Shown here: positions 42,725 to 54,649 of the stretch, piece by piece
Layout of the letters: each line of letters opens with the position of its first letter
How positions within the stretch are numbered: position 1 is the first letter of the stretch
Assembly: GCF_907165205.1 (NCBI RefSeq)
Contig: NC_058195.1
Coordinates: 26,742,936-26,806,935, forward strand
Origin: Coccinella septempunctata
Taxonomy: Eukaryota > Arthropoda > Insecta > Coleoptera > Coccinellidae
DNA length: 64,000 nucleotides
Direction: 5' to 3'
Position numbers and translations under genes: made by a program
The notes under the pieces: model-generated
Databases searched by the model: none
Told to the model about the DNA's origin: nothing
Seen by the model: only the letters and a program-made list of their open reading frames with translations

Positions 42725-43668
42725 ACATGTCAAATATCGGTTTTTGCTTCACGGTTGAAGTAATCGAATGTCAGTTGGCGTATTTGCCTTTCGGTATTGC
42801 CCTTCCGGCTGCTGAACACAGTACACCTCCAAGTTACTAATATAGAAAGGATCGTTCCATAGTGCAGGCTGAACTGTATGCTGTTTTAGCCTGCACACTG
42901 GAGAATATCGGCAGAGGGTACTCCGGAAAACACATCTATATTTGTTGTGACAGTCAGGGAACCCTGAAATCCCTTTCTGAGAAAAGGGTTAACTCACACC
43001 TAGTAAAGGAACGCAGAGAGGCTCTGCGGGAGCTAGGCTCTGATAACATTGTGAAAGTTATCTGGTGCCCGGCTCACGCAGGACTTCCGGGGAACGAGAA
43101 GGCAGACATACTTGAAAAGCAGGGAGCCCGCTCAGCTTTTGTTGGTCCGGGACCGGCGCTGCCTTTCTGTCGTACATCTGTCAAGAACTTCTTCAATAGT
43201 TGGCTGGACAGGAAATTTTCCTCTGGATGGAGCATGAGAGGTGGTCTTAGACAGTCGAGGCTTCTCATTGAGAGACCATCCTCTGTGCCTGAGATCAAAA
43301 AACTCTTAGCTCTTGAGAAGAAACAACTGAGTCTAGTGACTGGAGCAATGACTGGCCATTTGTTTAATAAACACTTAAATAGAATGGGACTGACTAGCTG
43401 TTCCCTGTGCCGCTGGTGCAGGAGCACGGAGGAAACGGTCGAACACATTTTGTTCTTCTGTATCAACCTTGAAGACTTAAGGATGATACACCTAGGAAAC
43501 AGAACACCCACAACTCCTATGGTGAGAGGGACACCTCTCTGTCGACTTGTGGCATTTTTGTCAGCATGTCACAGAGTTTAAGTCTCTCCAACTACAAGCG
43601 GACGAACAATGGGTCACGAGGCCTCAGTTCAGCCCGGTGGGGCACCGCACGTAGAAGAAGAAGAAGAC
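42725..43668 (+). pseudogene. LINE C-terminal end with RNase H domain
   Basis: The frame 42862-43581 encodes RNase H: QAELYAVLAC (catalytic Glu), ICCDSQGTL (Asp) and WCPAHAGLPGNEKADIL (His/Asp). A zinc motif CSLCRWCRSTEETVEHILFF follows. Such RNase-H LINEs belong to the R1/LOA/I group. The ORF itself is intact but 5'-truncated, with endonuclease and RT missing. A (GAA)n tail ends it at about 43655-43668. It inserted in the piggyBac remnant, which flanks it on both sides. Confidence 0.8.
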
Positions 43669-43671
43669 TCC

Positions 43672-44024
43672 TTTCATCGGTAATATATCGTGCACATTGC
43701 TTAGGTCTGGGAAATATTTTCACGATATTTTTTTATTCGTTCTACTGATCTTACTCACAATTGGAGATTTCTGCCATAACATTTTCATTTTCTTATTTCT
43801 AGCCACATATAATAATATTCTTCACTGTCTTCTTCATTGATCTCTTGTTCATCATCGGTTTTATCTTGTTCTACTTCCGACTCTGTAATATGATCACTCT
43901 CTTCAAGATCTTCATTTTCTGCCGTCTCTGCTTCACCTACAACATCTTCTCCACTTTTTCCGTCAAATAAAGCGCAAGCCTCGAGTTCAGTTGTCGTCAA
44001 TTGAATGGACAGAACAAATAGCAT
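43672..44024 (-). pseudogene. piggyBac-like transposase, N-terminal piece
   Basis: MLFVLSIQL then a long acidic stretch (ESDHITESEVEQDKTDDEQE) typical of piggyBac N-termini. After a frameshift come YYYVARNKKMK and ENIVKIFPRPKQCARYITDE-like sequence, matching the (F/Y)xGKxxxTKW...NIVxxxPGPKxxAR region. It ends at the LINE insertion (43668). The DDE-containing centre of the transposase was not found between the pieces. Confidence 0.6.
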
Positions 44025-44884
44025 AATAAATATTTTACCTCGAGCAACTCAATTTTAAAAATATGTTGAATATACTTACATAACAGACCGCATGGTGTTT
44101 TCTGTACACCAATCGGAACGTCTGTAGATTTCACAGCAAATAACTATGTTCTCACTCGAAGAATCAAAGCGCAACTGAGTAATGTGCTAGTAGACACAAT
44201 AATAGGTTAGGTGGAAGTACAAGGGGAGTCATTCTAGTTTACAATAACTATAGTGTTCTTAATGAAAGTAGTGTATAAAATACACCTCCGCCACTAGTTG
44301 AAGGCTGAATCTGTTAACTCTTTGACGAAAAAAGGACGATAATCAATAATTACATACTAGGGATGAATATCAGAGAATATGGTTCGCTGCTTACTGAATT
44401 CGTAATAATTACAAAAAAAAGAAATAGGAATCAAGAGGAGATATCCAATACGTATCACCAAAGAACTTGCAGTAACTAAGTTATCGTTTCAAATTAAGAT
44501 TTATGTACAAGCCAAGAACTCACCCAGTATAATTGAGGAAGTACACGCTCTATAAGTGGCGCAGGGTGGTTGAGTTTTCATCAATGCCAAGCCTAACTTT
44601 TTGTGTCAGAAATGTATACATGTTTTTTTGCTGAGGATGATTTGGTCATTAATGATTTTTTTCATCAGCCTTTTCTTAGGGTAGATAGTAATTGATGAAA
44701 GTTCTAAAAACATTTCATATACTTACGTGTTTATTTTTTTTTAGAATAATTTTTGGTCGAGACAATTCATCAATTGTTAACTTATGCAGAAAGCATGTTT
44801 TCGATAACCCTTAAAACATCATACCTGGTGCTCGATTCTCGAATGTGAATTTGTATAGAAATTTCAGATTCTCTATTCACGAAC
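44025..44884. other. no gene seen
   Basis: AT-rich. It probably includes the 5' flank of the piggyBac remnant, but no TTAA-flanked terminal repeat was identified. Confidence 0.4.
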
Positions 44885-45118
44885 TACAGAATATCAAAAT
44901 ATTCCAACACAACTGCGCTTTCACAGCATGCCATGTCTGAGGAACATCAGTTTGATTTTGATGACGCGAAAATTCTGACCAGGGAGAACAATTGGTTCAA
45001 ACGTAATTTCAAAGAGATGCTTTTCATTAAGAGACACCCGAATTCAATCAATGCGCGGTCTGATATAGGTTCATTGAACATCGTATATTCGAATCTGATT
45101 AAAGAAATAAAATTATAA
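44885..45118 (+). pseudogene. Penelope-like C-terminal fragment
   Basis: SEEHQFDFDDAKILTRENNW, KRNFKEMLFIKRHPNSINAR and SDIGSLNIVYSNLI match the end of the GIY-YIG domain and the C-terminus of Penelope-like proteins (compare HTFDFDNVTVL...HEMISIVQEPNSIN in the copy at 57326-60503). The stop is at 45116. The 3' UTR with a degenerate hammerhead follows to about 45715, interrupted by a MITE. Confidence 0.75.
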
Positions 45119-45289
45119 TTTTCATGACATATCATTTTCCATCTGGTGCAGTTCTGTGTTACATTGAACCTGAACCTGCGACCGATACGTCAGAGAGTTT
45201 GTTTGGATCCCCGAAATGAAAGAAAATTTTTATTTTCATTTTCTCCACGAATTTGAATTTTTTCAAATGATTCACATCGTAATTTCTTA

Positions 45290-45440
45290 GGGAGATCGGC
45301 CACCGAATGCGAAGTTGCGCGAAGCTGAGCCTTTTCAGTATTAATATAATCGACAAGCAACTAATCGAGTGACGCAGCTCGTGATTTAGCATTGAAAAAG
45401 CACAGCTTCGCTCAACTTCGCATTAGGTGGCCGATCTCCC
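45290..45440. mobile_element. 151 bp MITE with TTA duplication
   Basis: Inverted ends GGGAGATCGGCCACC, about 48 bp, with the internal GCGAAGTTG/CAACTTCGC paired too. TTA flanks both sides (45287-45289 and 45441-45443). PIF/Harbinger-type by target. Inserted in the 3' UTR of the Penelope fragment. Confidence 0.85.
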
Positions 45441-45639
45441 TTATTCACAAGGTGAGCTGGTGCAATTTTCTTCTCGGTTTTTTATGTTCCGGTTTCGAAT
45501 GTTCATCGTTTGTTTTTTCAATTGTAATACAGGGTGAACCTGTGTGTTTGTTCTATATTGTGTTGTTTGTTAAGAGTAATTTTGTAGTTAGTTCATATAT
45601 CAGATCTCATGCTACCCATTACTAATTTAGGTAAAATTG

Positions 45640-45690
45640 TTTTTAGCCTGAGGAAGGGAATAAATTTCCCGTAACGTTGCTGCTGAATAA
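45640..45690 (+). ncRNA. degenerate hammerhead in Penelope 3' UTR
   Basis: CUGAGGA at 45648-45654, stem II GGGAA/TTCCC, then GUAACGUU where the core needs GAAA. Stem I (UAGC with GCUG) still pairs. The A-to-U change in the core should abolish cleavage. Confidence 0.55.
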
Positions 45691-45992
45691 ATTATACATA
45701 AATAGTTCCTTGTGACTGATACCTTCACCTATTCAAAATATTCCTTTACATTTCAGAAGAACTGCTCCCAATATTATTTAACATGGTATCGTGTTCATAA
45801 AAGATCCAATTTCTACAGATTCGAGAATCTAGCCAATATAAAAGTCATTGACATTTCATACATGAAAAAAAATTATAAGTTGAACCAATTCATCCCCATA
45901 ATATACAAATTCTATGATAAAAAAAATCATCCTCAGCAAAACTCTTTTTATTCTTCAAATGATGTACTGATATTATGTATTTCCAATTCAAG

Positions 45993-46206
45993 GGCTACAC
46001 GGATGAACCAGTATCCGAAATATTATCAAATATGAGCAACAGTCAGCCGGTTTTTCTCGACAGATGGCATGTTCATGTAGAAAAAAATCCCAACTCCGAT
46101 GCGAATGAAGAAAATGGAAAGGATAATTTGCCTCTGAATGTTATAAACAATTACTTCTCTCTTGGCGTAGATGCTCATATAGCTTTGGAATTTCATGAAG
46201 CCAGAG
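45993..46206 (+). CDS. rdgA: rdgA exon C (catalytic/accessory junction)
   Basis: Starts after TTCAAG with GGC TAC ACG, joining GWGG to GYTDEPVSEIL. It continues FLDRWHVHVEKNP, DNLPLNVINNYFSLGVDAHI and ALEFHEAR, and ends one base into the next codon before GTGAGC. The LDRW and NNYFSxGVDAxIALxFHxxR motifs are hallmarks of the diacylglycerol kinase accessory domain. It lies 13.3 kb from exon B because of nested transposons. Confidence 0.95.
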
Positions 46207-46394
46207 GTGAGCTTCTACATATAGAAAACATACGATTTCAACAGCACATCTACCAAAGAATAGGGAAACAATAGGTACAGGTAATTTAACCTGTACCCAT
46301 TGTTTTCCTATTCTGTATATTGATACAGAATCGCCCAAAAATTAATTTGTTTACTCAAGCAGTATCATAGATAGCTCACCTGAACTCAGATATT

Positions 46395-46556
46395 GAAAAA
46401 CATAGAGGAGCCTCCAAAAATAAAACGATTACAACAAACAAACACACTACAAAAAACTGGACGAACCGGAGCATGTTTCTTAATTTTTGGATATCTGATC
46501 TTATTGATAAGATATCATCTGCGAACCTCAGGTGATGTGAATATTCGCCGTTTATA
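46395..46556 (-). pseudogene. RTE-like LINE, RT motif C piece
   Basis: INGEYSHHLRFADDILSI carries the FADD catalytic box; SDIQKLRNML follows. Its upstream neighbour (motif B) lies at 49323-49545, beyond the mariner element that split it at a TA. Confidence 0.7.
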
Positions 46557-49322
46557 CAGGGTCTTTCACGAGGAACGTCACCCATATTTATACGGGAAAC
46601 TACTGAACGTATTTTCATGAAATTCAGCACTTATAAGTATTTCACGATGCTGATGAAATCTAAAATATTTTCAAGGCATGCGCACCTCCGGTTTTTCCGG
46701 AAATGACGTCAACTTCCGTTTTTCAAATTAGAACACCATTTTTTTATTGCAGAAATAGATTCCTTAGAAAATTTCAAGTTATTTTAATGTAACATTTTCC
46801 AGTTTTGGTTGAAAAATTCTCTCTGAGCGGGAAAATTCGAAAAAAAAATCGAAAATAGAGCTCCGCTGAAACAAGAATAACTTCGAGGTTTTTGGATGGA
46901 AAATTTTTATTTTTGGGATTTTCCAAGATGTAAGATTGATGTATCCACTTTAAAAATCGAAATCGCGATTCATGATACAGGGGGTGAAAAAATCGCTTTC
47001 AAAGTTAGGGATGACAAAATCGTGAAAAATCAATTTTTTCAAATCAGAACCCCATTTTTTTATGGCAGATATTGAATCTACGTTGAAAAATAATGTGAGT
47101 GTAGGCATCACACCCTTGCCCTAAAATGGATATTTTCTGAGTTATTTACAAAAAACTGTTTTTCGTCTTGAATTTTCAGCTATTTCTTTTCCCTTCACGC
47201 TAAAAAGATGAAATTTTCAGGAACTGTTATTTGAACCATGCTGTAGATTTTTTACCCCTTCTTGAAACCGACTTCAAGTTACTATTAGGAGAACCATGGC
47301 AAACTCTCGCAGTTATAACTAGAGAAAATGCTCAAAGTTTTGACCGTTAATTTCTAGACATTTATTTATACGTCTCAGGAATGCTTCGTGCGTTGCTCTT
47401 CTTATTTCATCGGGAGGAAGAGATCTGCAAAAGTGTTTAAAAACCAAATTGAGTTTCAAAACTATGAATCTAAAAATCTAAACAAACCTGAACGCATTTC
47501 TGACTCGTTCTATACAGTCCTCTTTATCGGTCAGGGGAGTTGAGTAGACAATATTTTTTATCCTACCCCAAACATAATAGTCTAAAGGAGTTAAATCGGG
47601 AGAACGTGGTGGCCAAAGATGTGGACCATTGTTCGCCAACCATCGATCTTCAAATAGCCTGTAGAGGATATTTGACACATTGAATAAATTGTGTGGAGGC
47701 GCGCCATCTTGTTGATACCATAAGTCATTATGGTTCTGTACTAGCGGCTCAATTATTTGAGTCAATATGTCAGAATATCTATCTCCTAACGGAGAATATT
47801 CTTTAAATAATGCAAACATGTGTAGTGTTCTATCTTACCAGTTAAAGTCCCATCATAAATGTGAACATCGAGAATTGCATTATTGTTGATGGCGCAAAAA
47901 ACATTGAAACTCCAGGTCTCTTGAAAGTTCCATTGTCTGAAGTGATGGTTGTTCTCTTCATCCCAATAATGACTGTTATGCCTATTGAAAAAACCATTCT
48001 TTGTGAATTTAGATTTATCTGTCCAAATTATATAATACAGTCCAAAATGTTTTCATTCTCTTGAAATCGAATCATCATAGCTTCGCAAAACTCTGTTCTC
48101 CTGACGAAATCAGTTTCCTTCAAATGCTGTACCCTATTGAATTTATATGGGTGCATTTTATGTTTTTTCAATATTCTCCAAACACTCGATTGAGATAATC
48201 CCAGATCAATATCGGCATCTTTGAGAGAATTTTGAGGATTCACACGAAAATATGCAAGAACTGTAATTTCGCTGTTCTCATCTTCTACTACACTTTTTTC
48301 TCTGTGTATAGTTTTCTCAACGAAAGATCCGACATTTCTCAAGTTTGTCATGGTTCTGTTAATGGTATCTCTCGTTGGTCTGGGTCGGTCAGGAAACCTC
48401 TCAATGAACAGTCGAATCGTTCTATCTACAACTTTATTACATTCTCCATGAAGTAGAATGAGATTTAAATAATCTTCATTGGTAAAATTAGGCATAGTGA
48501 TAGATTTTATAACTTAATACGAATTATCACCAAATTAATAGTACCTAAACACAAAATGCTACTGAATAAAGAGGAATTTGGCAGATGTAATTAATGATAT
48601 GTATCATAAAAAAAAAGAATGTAAAACATGGTAAGTTTTTGCATATGGTTCATAAGGAATTATTTATTTATCATTGGAGAGAAAACCGATGGCCGATTAG
48701 TTGAAATAAAGAGGTTTCCGATACAAATTCGAATCAAAATTCGCCATCTATTTAGGAACAACCTGTAACTTTTTCCTCTTGCATATTAGGGTAGTAAAAT
48801 CTAAAACATGGTTTAAGTAACAGTTCCTGAAAATTTCATCTTTTTGGCGTGAAGGGAAAAGAAATAGCTGAAAATTCACGACGAAAAACAGTTTTTTGTG
48901 AATAACTCAGAAAATATCCACTTCAGGGCAAGGATGTGATACATACACTCACATTATTTTTTAACGTAGATTCAATATCTGCCATAAAAAAATGGGGTTC
49001 TAATTTGAAAAAATTGATTTTTCACGATTTTGTCATCCCTAACTTTGAAAGCGATTTTTTCACCACCTGTATCATGAATCGCGATTTCGATTAAAATAAC
49101 TTGAAATTTTCTAAGGAATTTATTTCTGCAATAAAAAAATGGTGTTCTAATTTGAAAAACGGAAGTTGACGTCATTTCCGGAAAAAACGGAGGTGCTCAT
49201 GCCTTGAAAATATTTTAGATTTCATCAGCATCGTGAAAAACTTATAAGTGCTGAATTTCATGAAAATACGTTCAGTAGTTTTCCGTATAAATATGGGTGA
49301 GGTTCCTCGTGAAAGACCCTGT
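46557..49322 (-). mobile_element. mariner-like transposon with very long TIRs
   Basis: Ends CAGGGTCTTTCACGAGG and its complement, with TA on both sides (46555-46556, 49323-49324). The inverted arms are about 710 bp (46557-47268) and 535 bp (48788-49322); the left carries ~120 bp that the right lacks. The transposase gene is on the minus strand between them. Much longer TIRs than ordinary mariners. Confidence 0.85.
47478..48495 (-). pseudogene. mariner-like DD41D transposase
   Basis: From MPNFTNEDYLNLILLHGECN (48495) through a first helix-turn-helix (RPRPTRDTINRTMTNL) and a second (LSQSSVWRILKKHKMHPYKF). The frame shifts near 48040, after which WTDKSKFTKNG holds D1 and ETWSFNVFCAI follows. 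In the last frame (47819-47478) WYQQDGAPPH holds D2 and WPPRSPDLTPLDYYVWG holds D3. Counting gives 41 residues between D2 and D3. DD41D is the signature of the rosa-type group (from memory). At least two frameshifts inactivate it. A related fragment lies at 52257-52540. Confidence 0.8.
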
Positions 49323-49545
49323 ATTGATTCCTTTGATTTGTAAGTTTAGGCGATATGATGTCGCCCTGTCTTACTCCTTTGGGAATCTGTTCACTTTTCG
49401 GGTCGTCATCTATTTTGATATGAAACTAAGCTTGCTGATAGATGTTCTTAAGTAGTATGGAATAACGAAAGTCTATTCGAGCATCGTCCATTGCTTTCAG
49501 AAACGACCTTGTTTCAATAGACAATCCATAAATGCAAGGTGTTGA
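49323..49545 (-). pseudogene. RTE-like LINE, RT motif B piece
   Basis: Translation gives AMDDARIDFRYSILLKNIYQ, one stop, then FHIKIDDDPKSEQIPKGVRQ and GDIISPKL. GVRQGDxxSPKLF is the motif B of RTE-type LINEs. Interrupted at its 3' side by the mariner element; continues at 46556. Confidence 0.7.
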
Positions 49546-52199
49546 TGGTAGGATACCAACTTAGTTCCGACTTTGAACTCGGAATTCAACTAAATTTAGA
49601 CTTGAAAATCGGAATTTAAGGAAAAATATTTTTAAAATATTATGTGGCCCTTCTATGCCTTCGTATTTTTTTGCCCAGATTTTGAATTATGTATTTTAAA
49701 TTCTGTTCAACTCTCTTCATTTCAAACCTTCTGTGTTCGTAAAAAAGTGATTGAAAAATATGCAAAATCGAGCTATGAATTCTTTGGAAATCCCTTATTG
49801 AATTCAGATACAAATAATATAAAACCTTTTGGAAAATGTAACCTGTAAGTGTGTTTGCTTCATCATAACACACATAAGTATGAAAATTTATTCTTCCAAA
49901 AAACCTTCACCTATTTATTTCATTTCATAAAACAACAATGAATATGTACTATCGTAAGAGATAGTGGAGTACCGTTAGACTGTAAAATGAGAAAATGTAG
50001 GAACCTACGGAACATGCATCGATTTCGAAAAAATTTTTTTCATCGGATTCTATATATTCCCTATGAAATATATTCACCCGTCAGAAATCGTTGCTTCTTT
50101 CGAAATACGTCAATTTTTTCAAAAATATGCAGTGTATCACAATAGTATCGGAATTGTTAGAATAACATGTCGGGAGAGGGTTGCAGGGTTTTTCTCTGGC
50201 TATCAGATGGTGCCTATGGATTCGACCATGACCTTGATATTCAAGGTCAATTGCTCGTACTTTGGATGCCCAAAATGAAAATAGCTTCCTTCTGACCTTG
50301 AAGCCCCTGCAACTCGAAACAAGCAAAAGTAATGGATTGGCACAAAAAATAAATAACATTTTTGAGGAAAATATGCCCAAAAAAGTTTCAAGTTTTTTTT
50401 TTTCCACTATGTCATGATGAATTCGGCCTTGGCTTTTACCTTGAATGCCTTTTATTCAATGAGATCCCATGATTTTGGAAATCGAATATTCGTTGCTTTT
50501 ATTTTTGGGGTCAGAAAAAATATGTCCTTTTAGAAGGCTTGAAGTGGCGTTGATGATAGAGGAATGAGTTAAAGATAATAAAGTATAGCCAACATGAAAC
50601 TGACATATACTTCTGGAGTTCTAAAATGCGTTCCTGGCTGGTTATTCTGCCTCTTTAGCACATTTGCAACATAAAAGTGCCAGACGGATATAGCGATCGT
50701 CATTTCTGTTACTATCATGGCCCATCCCTGAAAGTTTTAGAAGTATTAATTGTTTATTTGTAATTGTTTGAAACGAAGGTTTGTAAAAATAATAGTTTAT
50801 TTTCCTGTCGAAATATATGTTTAAACATTATATTGATGCTAAATTAGTTCTAATCATCATCATCAACCTCGTTAGTTTTTACTGCAGGTGAAGGGTTTGA
50901 ACAGCTATTTCCGTTGCAGAATATGAAGAATACAAAATGGTCAAATATATTTATTTTTGTGAGAGCTCCACTTTTAAGGTTGGTTTCTTCGAATTTTTGG
51001 TATTTTTAAGTCAATGGAGAAACTGGAAAAAGTTGGTGAAATTTTGTGCTCGGAAGATTCATCACATCAATGAAAAACTATATTCCGATTTTTTTTTTTG
51101 ACGATAACTCGGTCAATTTTCGAGGTATGGAATCGGTCTTAGAACCATTTTGTAGAGAATTTTTAACACTTTGATCTCCCTATAAGGAAACATTTTTGAA
51201 GAACTCCACTTTCAAAATGATTATCTTCAAATGCATAGCAAAAGCGAACTTTTACTGTAACATGCAAACTTCAAAGGTACATAACTCAGTAATTTTGGAT
51301 GCTACATAAAACAAACGAAAACCGTTTTATAGTAAACCGTGAATATTTCATTTTTGCATTCCTGCTGTGTTCTCGTATATATTTTAGTTTTCGAGTAATT
51401 TGAGAAATAATTAAATTTTTTGTTCAATTCTTAAAATGTCTTTTCACTTGGTTCCTTTCTTTCCAAACTACTGGATAACATTGATAGTACTCAAGTGCTA
51501 GGAAGTGAAAAATATTCTGGTGGTAATGATGGGGGAATTGTTAAAAAATTTTAGTTAGTTAGTTAGTTTTGAATGTCATAGCTCCGTCAATAGTTGCACA
51601 ATTCATTTTTGATGGAGTTAATTTGGAAGCTCTTCTCAAGGACTTCAAAAAAGGTTTCATAAATTTTACCCGAATTTGTCTATTTGATTTTGAACGTTTA
51701 ACATTCAGCAGTTTGCGAATTCATACTCAACATAGATAAATCATATCTCGGTTCATATAACATTCAGATAGTTCGTTGACAGCTAGTTTGTTTTGTTTTT
51801 TAATAGGCTACAATTTTGTTTATAACAAGTTTTTCGATAAATCTCATAGTTTTACAGTTATTCGTGAAAGCCCGTTCGAAAACGTGGCTTCTTTAGGTGA
51901 AAAATCTTAGGTTTCAATCGGGAATAGTTCGAAAATTATATTGATTTTACAAAAAAACTTTTCGATACATTTTTGCTTAAATTCAATCCTCCTAACTATT
52001 TCTGAGGGTTATTTCAACTCAACTGATTCAGTAATTTAGATTGTTTATAAATAAATAATAAAAAGCAACAATTATTTTCGGGTAAACTTTGTCGAAAAAA
52101 GTACAAAAAATAATTTGCCGCAAAAATTAATTTTTTTTTATAGATGTTCCCTGGGTTCCGAGGTATAAACCTTCAGATCCGCTCCGCTAAGATGTTCGA
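49546..52199. other. no gene seen
   Basis: 2.6 kb of AT-rich intron. The small frames present (50063-50407 and others) show nothing recognisable. No clear repeat ends. Confidence 0.5.
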
Positions 52200-52256
52200 A
52201 ATGGAGTTGTTACATCTCGACACATCTGCTAGCTCCAAGAATCATATTATTTATTG

Positions 52257-52540
52257 TCATATTATCATGTCGGGATTTTGCTCAACTTCTGCGCAGGATT
52301 TTTCTATCCTTTCTCTCAAATGCTCCCGTGAGATAATTTCAGTGGCATATACTTTCTCTTCCAGATAACCCCACAGAAAATAATCCGGAGGCGTCATATC
52401 AGGGGACCTTGGGGACCATGGCAAAAGTCCCCTATTTCCTATCCATCTCTTCGGAAAGTTGTTTTTCAGATATTGCATAACTAGTCTAAATCGGCGGGGA
52501 CCTGTACTATCATGCTGATGTTCAATTGGTCAAAATTTTT
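52257..52540 (-). pseudogene. mariner-like transposase C-terminal fragment
   Basis: From the right: EHQHDSTGPRRFRLVMQYLK (D2 in a mutated context), then RWIGNRGLLPWSPRSPDMTP, PDYFLWGYLEEKVYA (D3) and a C-terminal HLRERIEKSCAEV. D2-D3 spacing is again 41 residues. The N-terminal half and the TIRs were not found. Confidence 0.75.
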
Positions 52541-53699
52541 TGTTTTTCAGATCGAATTCACTCACGTATTACATTTTCTAAGCTTACTTCATTTGAATCT
52601 AAAGTCAAAATGTAATTCCGAAAGAATTTAATCACTTTTTCACAAATTTTTAAAAAATTAGAAATCTCCACAGAAGGCAATAAATAATATCACCAAACGA
52701 ATAAAATTCAGTACCGCATTCAGAAAAAATTACATAAAAGATTAATTCGTCCGGTTCCTATTCTCTTGTGACAAGTGTGCCATGCAAAGTGAAAATTGAA
52801 TTCCTTAGAAGAGCTCATGTAGTTTTTCATCGCAATAACGAAATTTCTGCAAGGGATGTAAAAAATATAGATTTTGGAGCTTGAAAGAAAAATAATGACA
52901 TACTGAGTACTGCCCTAAAAACATTGATATTTCATTTGTTTGAAAAAGCATTCTGAAGTGAACAAACCCATAAAATTTAATCGAAATCGGACTTTGCATT
53001 CCAGAGTTATGGCTATCGCAAATTTAGGCCACTTTTCAGGAATCACCCCGTATCTCCGAAACTTTCACAAAACAAGCAAGTTTTCTGAAAGGTCTGGATG
53101 ACCCGCATTCACCATTAGGCTGTGGCCAACGACTCATGAAACATCCTGTAGATATGTCGATAATGGGCTAGTTTCCTAAAACTCCAAAATCGAAAGTAAG
53201 ATTATTTATGGAAACCCTTTTCCATTAGTTATCCAACACCTGAAAGATTCGCTTCAAAATTCAGAAATACACCCTTCGAAACTTAGTAAACATTCGAATA
53301 TGTGAAAGCTTGTGACGTAGAATGCCTTCAGTAAAGTCTAGTAATTTTTGTTAATTCGACAACAGCGGAACCGATCAAGAAGATATCCACAGATTGCATA
53401 AAATTGTTTTTGTAATCCGTGTCTATACTTTCTCAAAACCGATGACATTTTGTGTCATTGTTTGTTTTTCTTGTAAAATTTGATCACAAAACTTGATATT
53501 TATTACGTCTATGTTGATCAGAAAACTTTCATGACCATTATTGACTCAAAGGGCGTTGCCGGATTGTGAAAATGACGTAGAATGTTCATAAGAGAGCACT
53601 TCTAAAATCAGAATTTTCGAAAGTGAATAAAGACAAAATGTAATATGATAAAATTCGAAAAAAATATATTTCGATATATTTTAGGTATAAAGATTTTAA
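52541..53699. other. no gene seen
   Basis: AT-rich. CCGTATCTCCGAAAC near 53048 resembles common insect DNA-transposon sequence, but no ends could be defined. Confidence 0.4.
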
Positions 53700-54461
53700 T
53701 CTAATATATAAAATTCTCGTGTCATAGTTTTCGTTACCATACTCCTCCGAAACGGCTTGACCGATTTTGATGAAATTTTTTGTGCTTATCCGGTATCTAT
53801 GAGAATCGGCCAACATCTATTTTTCATCCCCCTAAATGTTAGGGGTAGTCCACCCCTAAATTTTTTTTTGTATTTTTTAGACAAAATTTTTAATTTCTAT
53901 TTTTTTATGATACAACATACAAAAATACATACAATCCTCAATTTTCACCCTTCTACGATCAACCCTTATTTTTTAATAGCCATTTTAGTAATTTAATCAT
54001 TAGGAAATTATTTATATGGCAAAACAACGTTTGCCGGGTCAGCTATCTATGAGAATCGGCCAACATCTATTTTTCATCCCCCTAAATGTTAGGGGTAGTC
54101 CACCCCTAAATTTTTTTTTGTATTTTTTAGACAAAATTTTTAATTTCTATTTTTTTATGATACAACATACAAAAATACATACAATCCTCAATTTTCACCC
54201 TTCTACGATCAACCCTTATTTTTTAATAGCCATTTTAGTAATTGAATCATTAGGAAATTATTTATATGGCAAAACAACGTTTGCCGCGTCAGCTATCTAT
54301 GAGAATCGGCCAACATCTATTTTTCATCCCCCTAAATGTTAGGGGTAGTCCACCCCTAAATTTTGTTTTTATTTTTTAGACAAAATTTTTAATTTCTATT
54401 TTTTTATGATACAACATGGAAATTATTTATATGGCAAAACAACGTTTTCCGGGTCAGCTAG
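53700..54461 (+). mobile_element. non-autonomous Helitron
   Basis: Begins TCTAATATATAAAATTCTCG just after an A (53699) and ends GGGTCAGCTAG (CTAG, 54458-54461) just before a T, the expected A|T insertion with 5' TC and 3' CTRR ends. The sequence is that of a Helitron group very common in insects. No Rep/helicase is encoded. It contains three tandem units. Confidence 0.8.
53794..54461 (+). repeat. three 250 bp tandem units
   Basis: Units start at 53794, 54044 and 54294 (TATCTATGAGAATCGGCC) and repeat with a 250 bp period at near identity. The third lacks its central part. Each of the first two ends with TTTGCCGGGTCAGCTA-type sequence, so each unit carries a Helitron 3' end. Confidence 0.9.
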
Positions 54462-54514
54462 TAACATATATTTTGAATATCGATTGAAATTTATTCTGGG
54501 AGGATTCCGCATTT

Positions 54515-54643
54515 CTTCATAAACTTTTTAGGGTTTTCACTCCCAATCTCTGAAACAAAATCAATTAAAAATAAAATCAACGATTTGCTCCTGCGTAAAT
54601 TCTTGCAGAGATTGGGAGTGAAAACCCTAAAAAGTTTATGAAG
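54515..54643. repeat. small palindrome related to Penelope 3' end
   Basis: Ends CTTCATAAACTTTTTAGGG and its complement, with arms of about 37 bp. Positions 54480-54606 match 18770-18895 (outer end of the inverted Penelope repeat). It then snaps back at GCAGAGATTGGG. Confidence 0.75.
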
Positions 54644-54649
54644 AAATAT

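Noticed and set aside
50880..52140. imperfect repeats suggesting another transposon
   Set aside because: Only AT-rich similarity; no inverted ends, duplications or coding motifs could be fixed.
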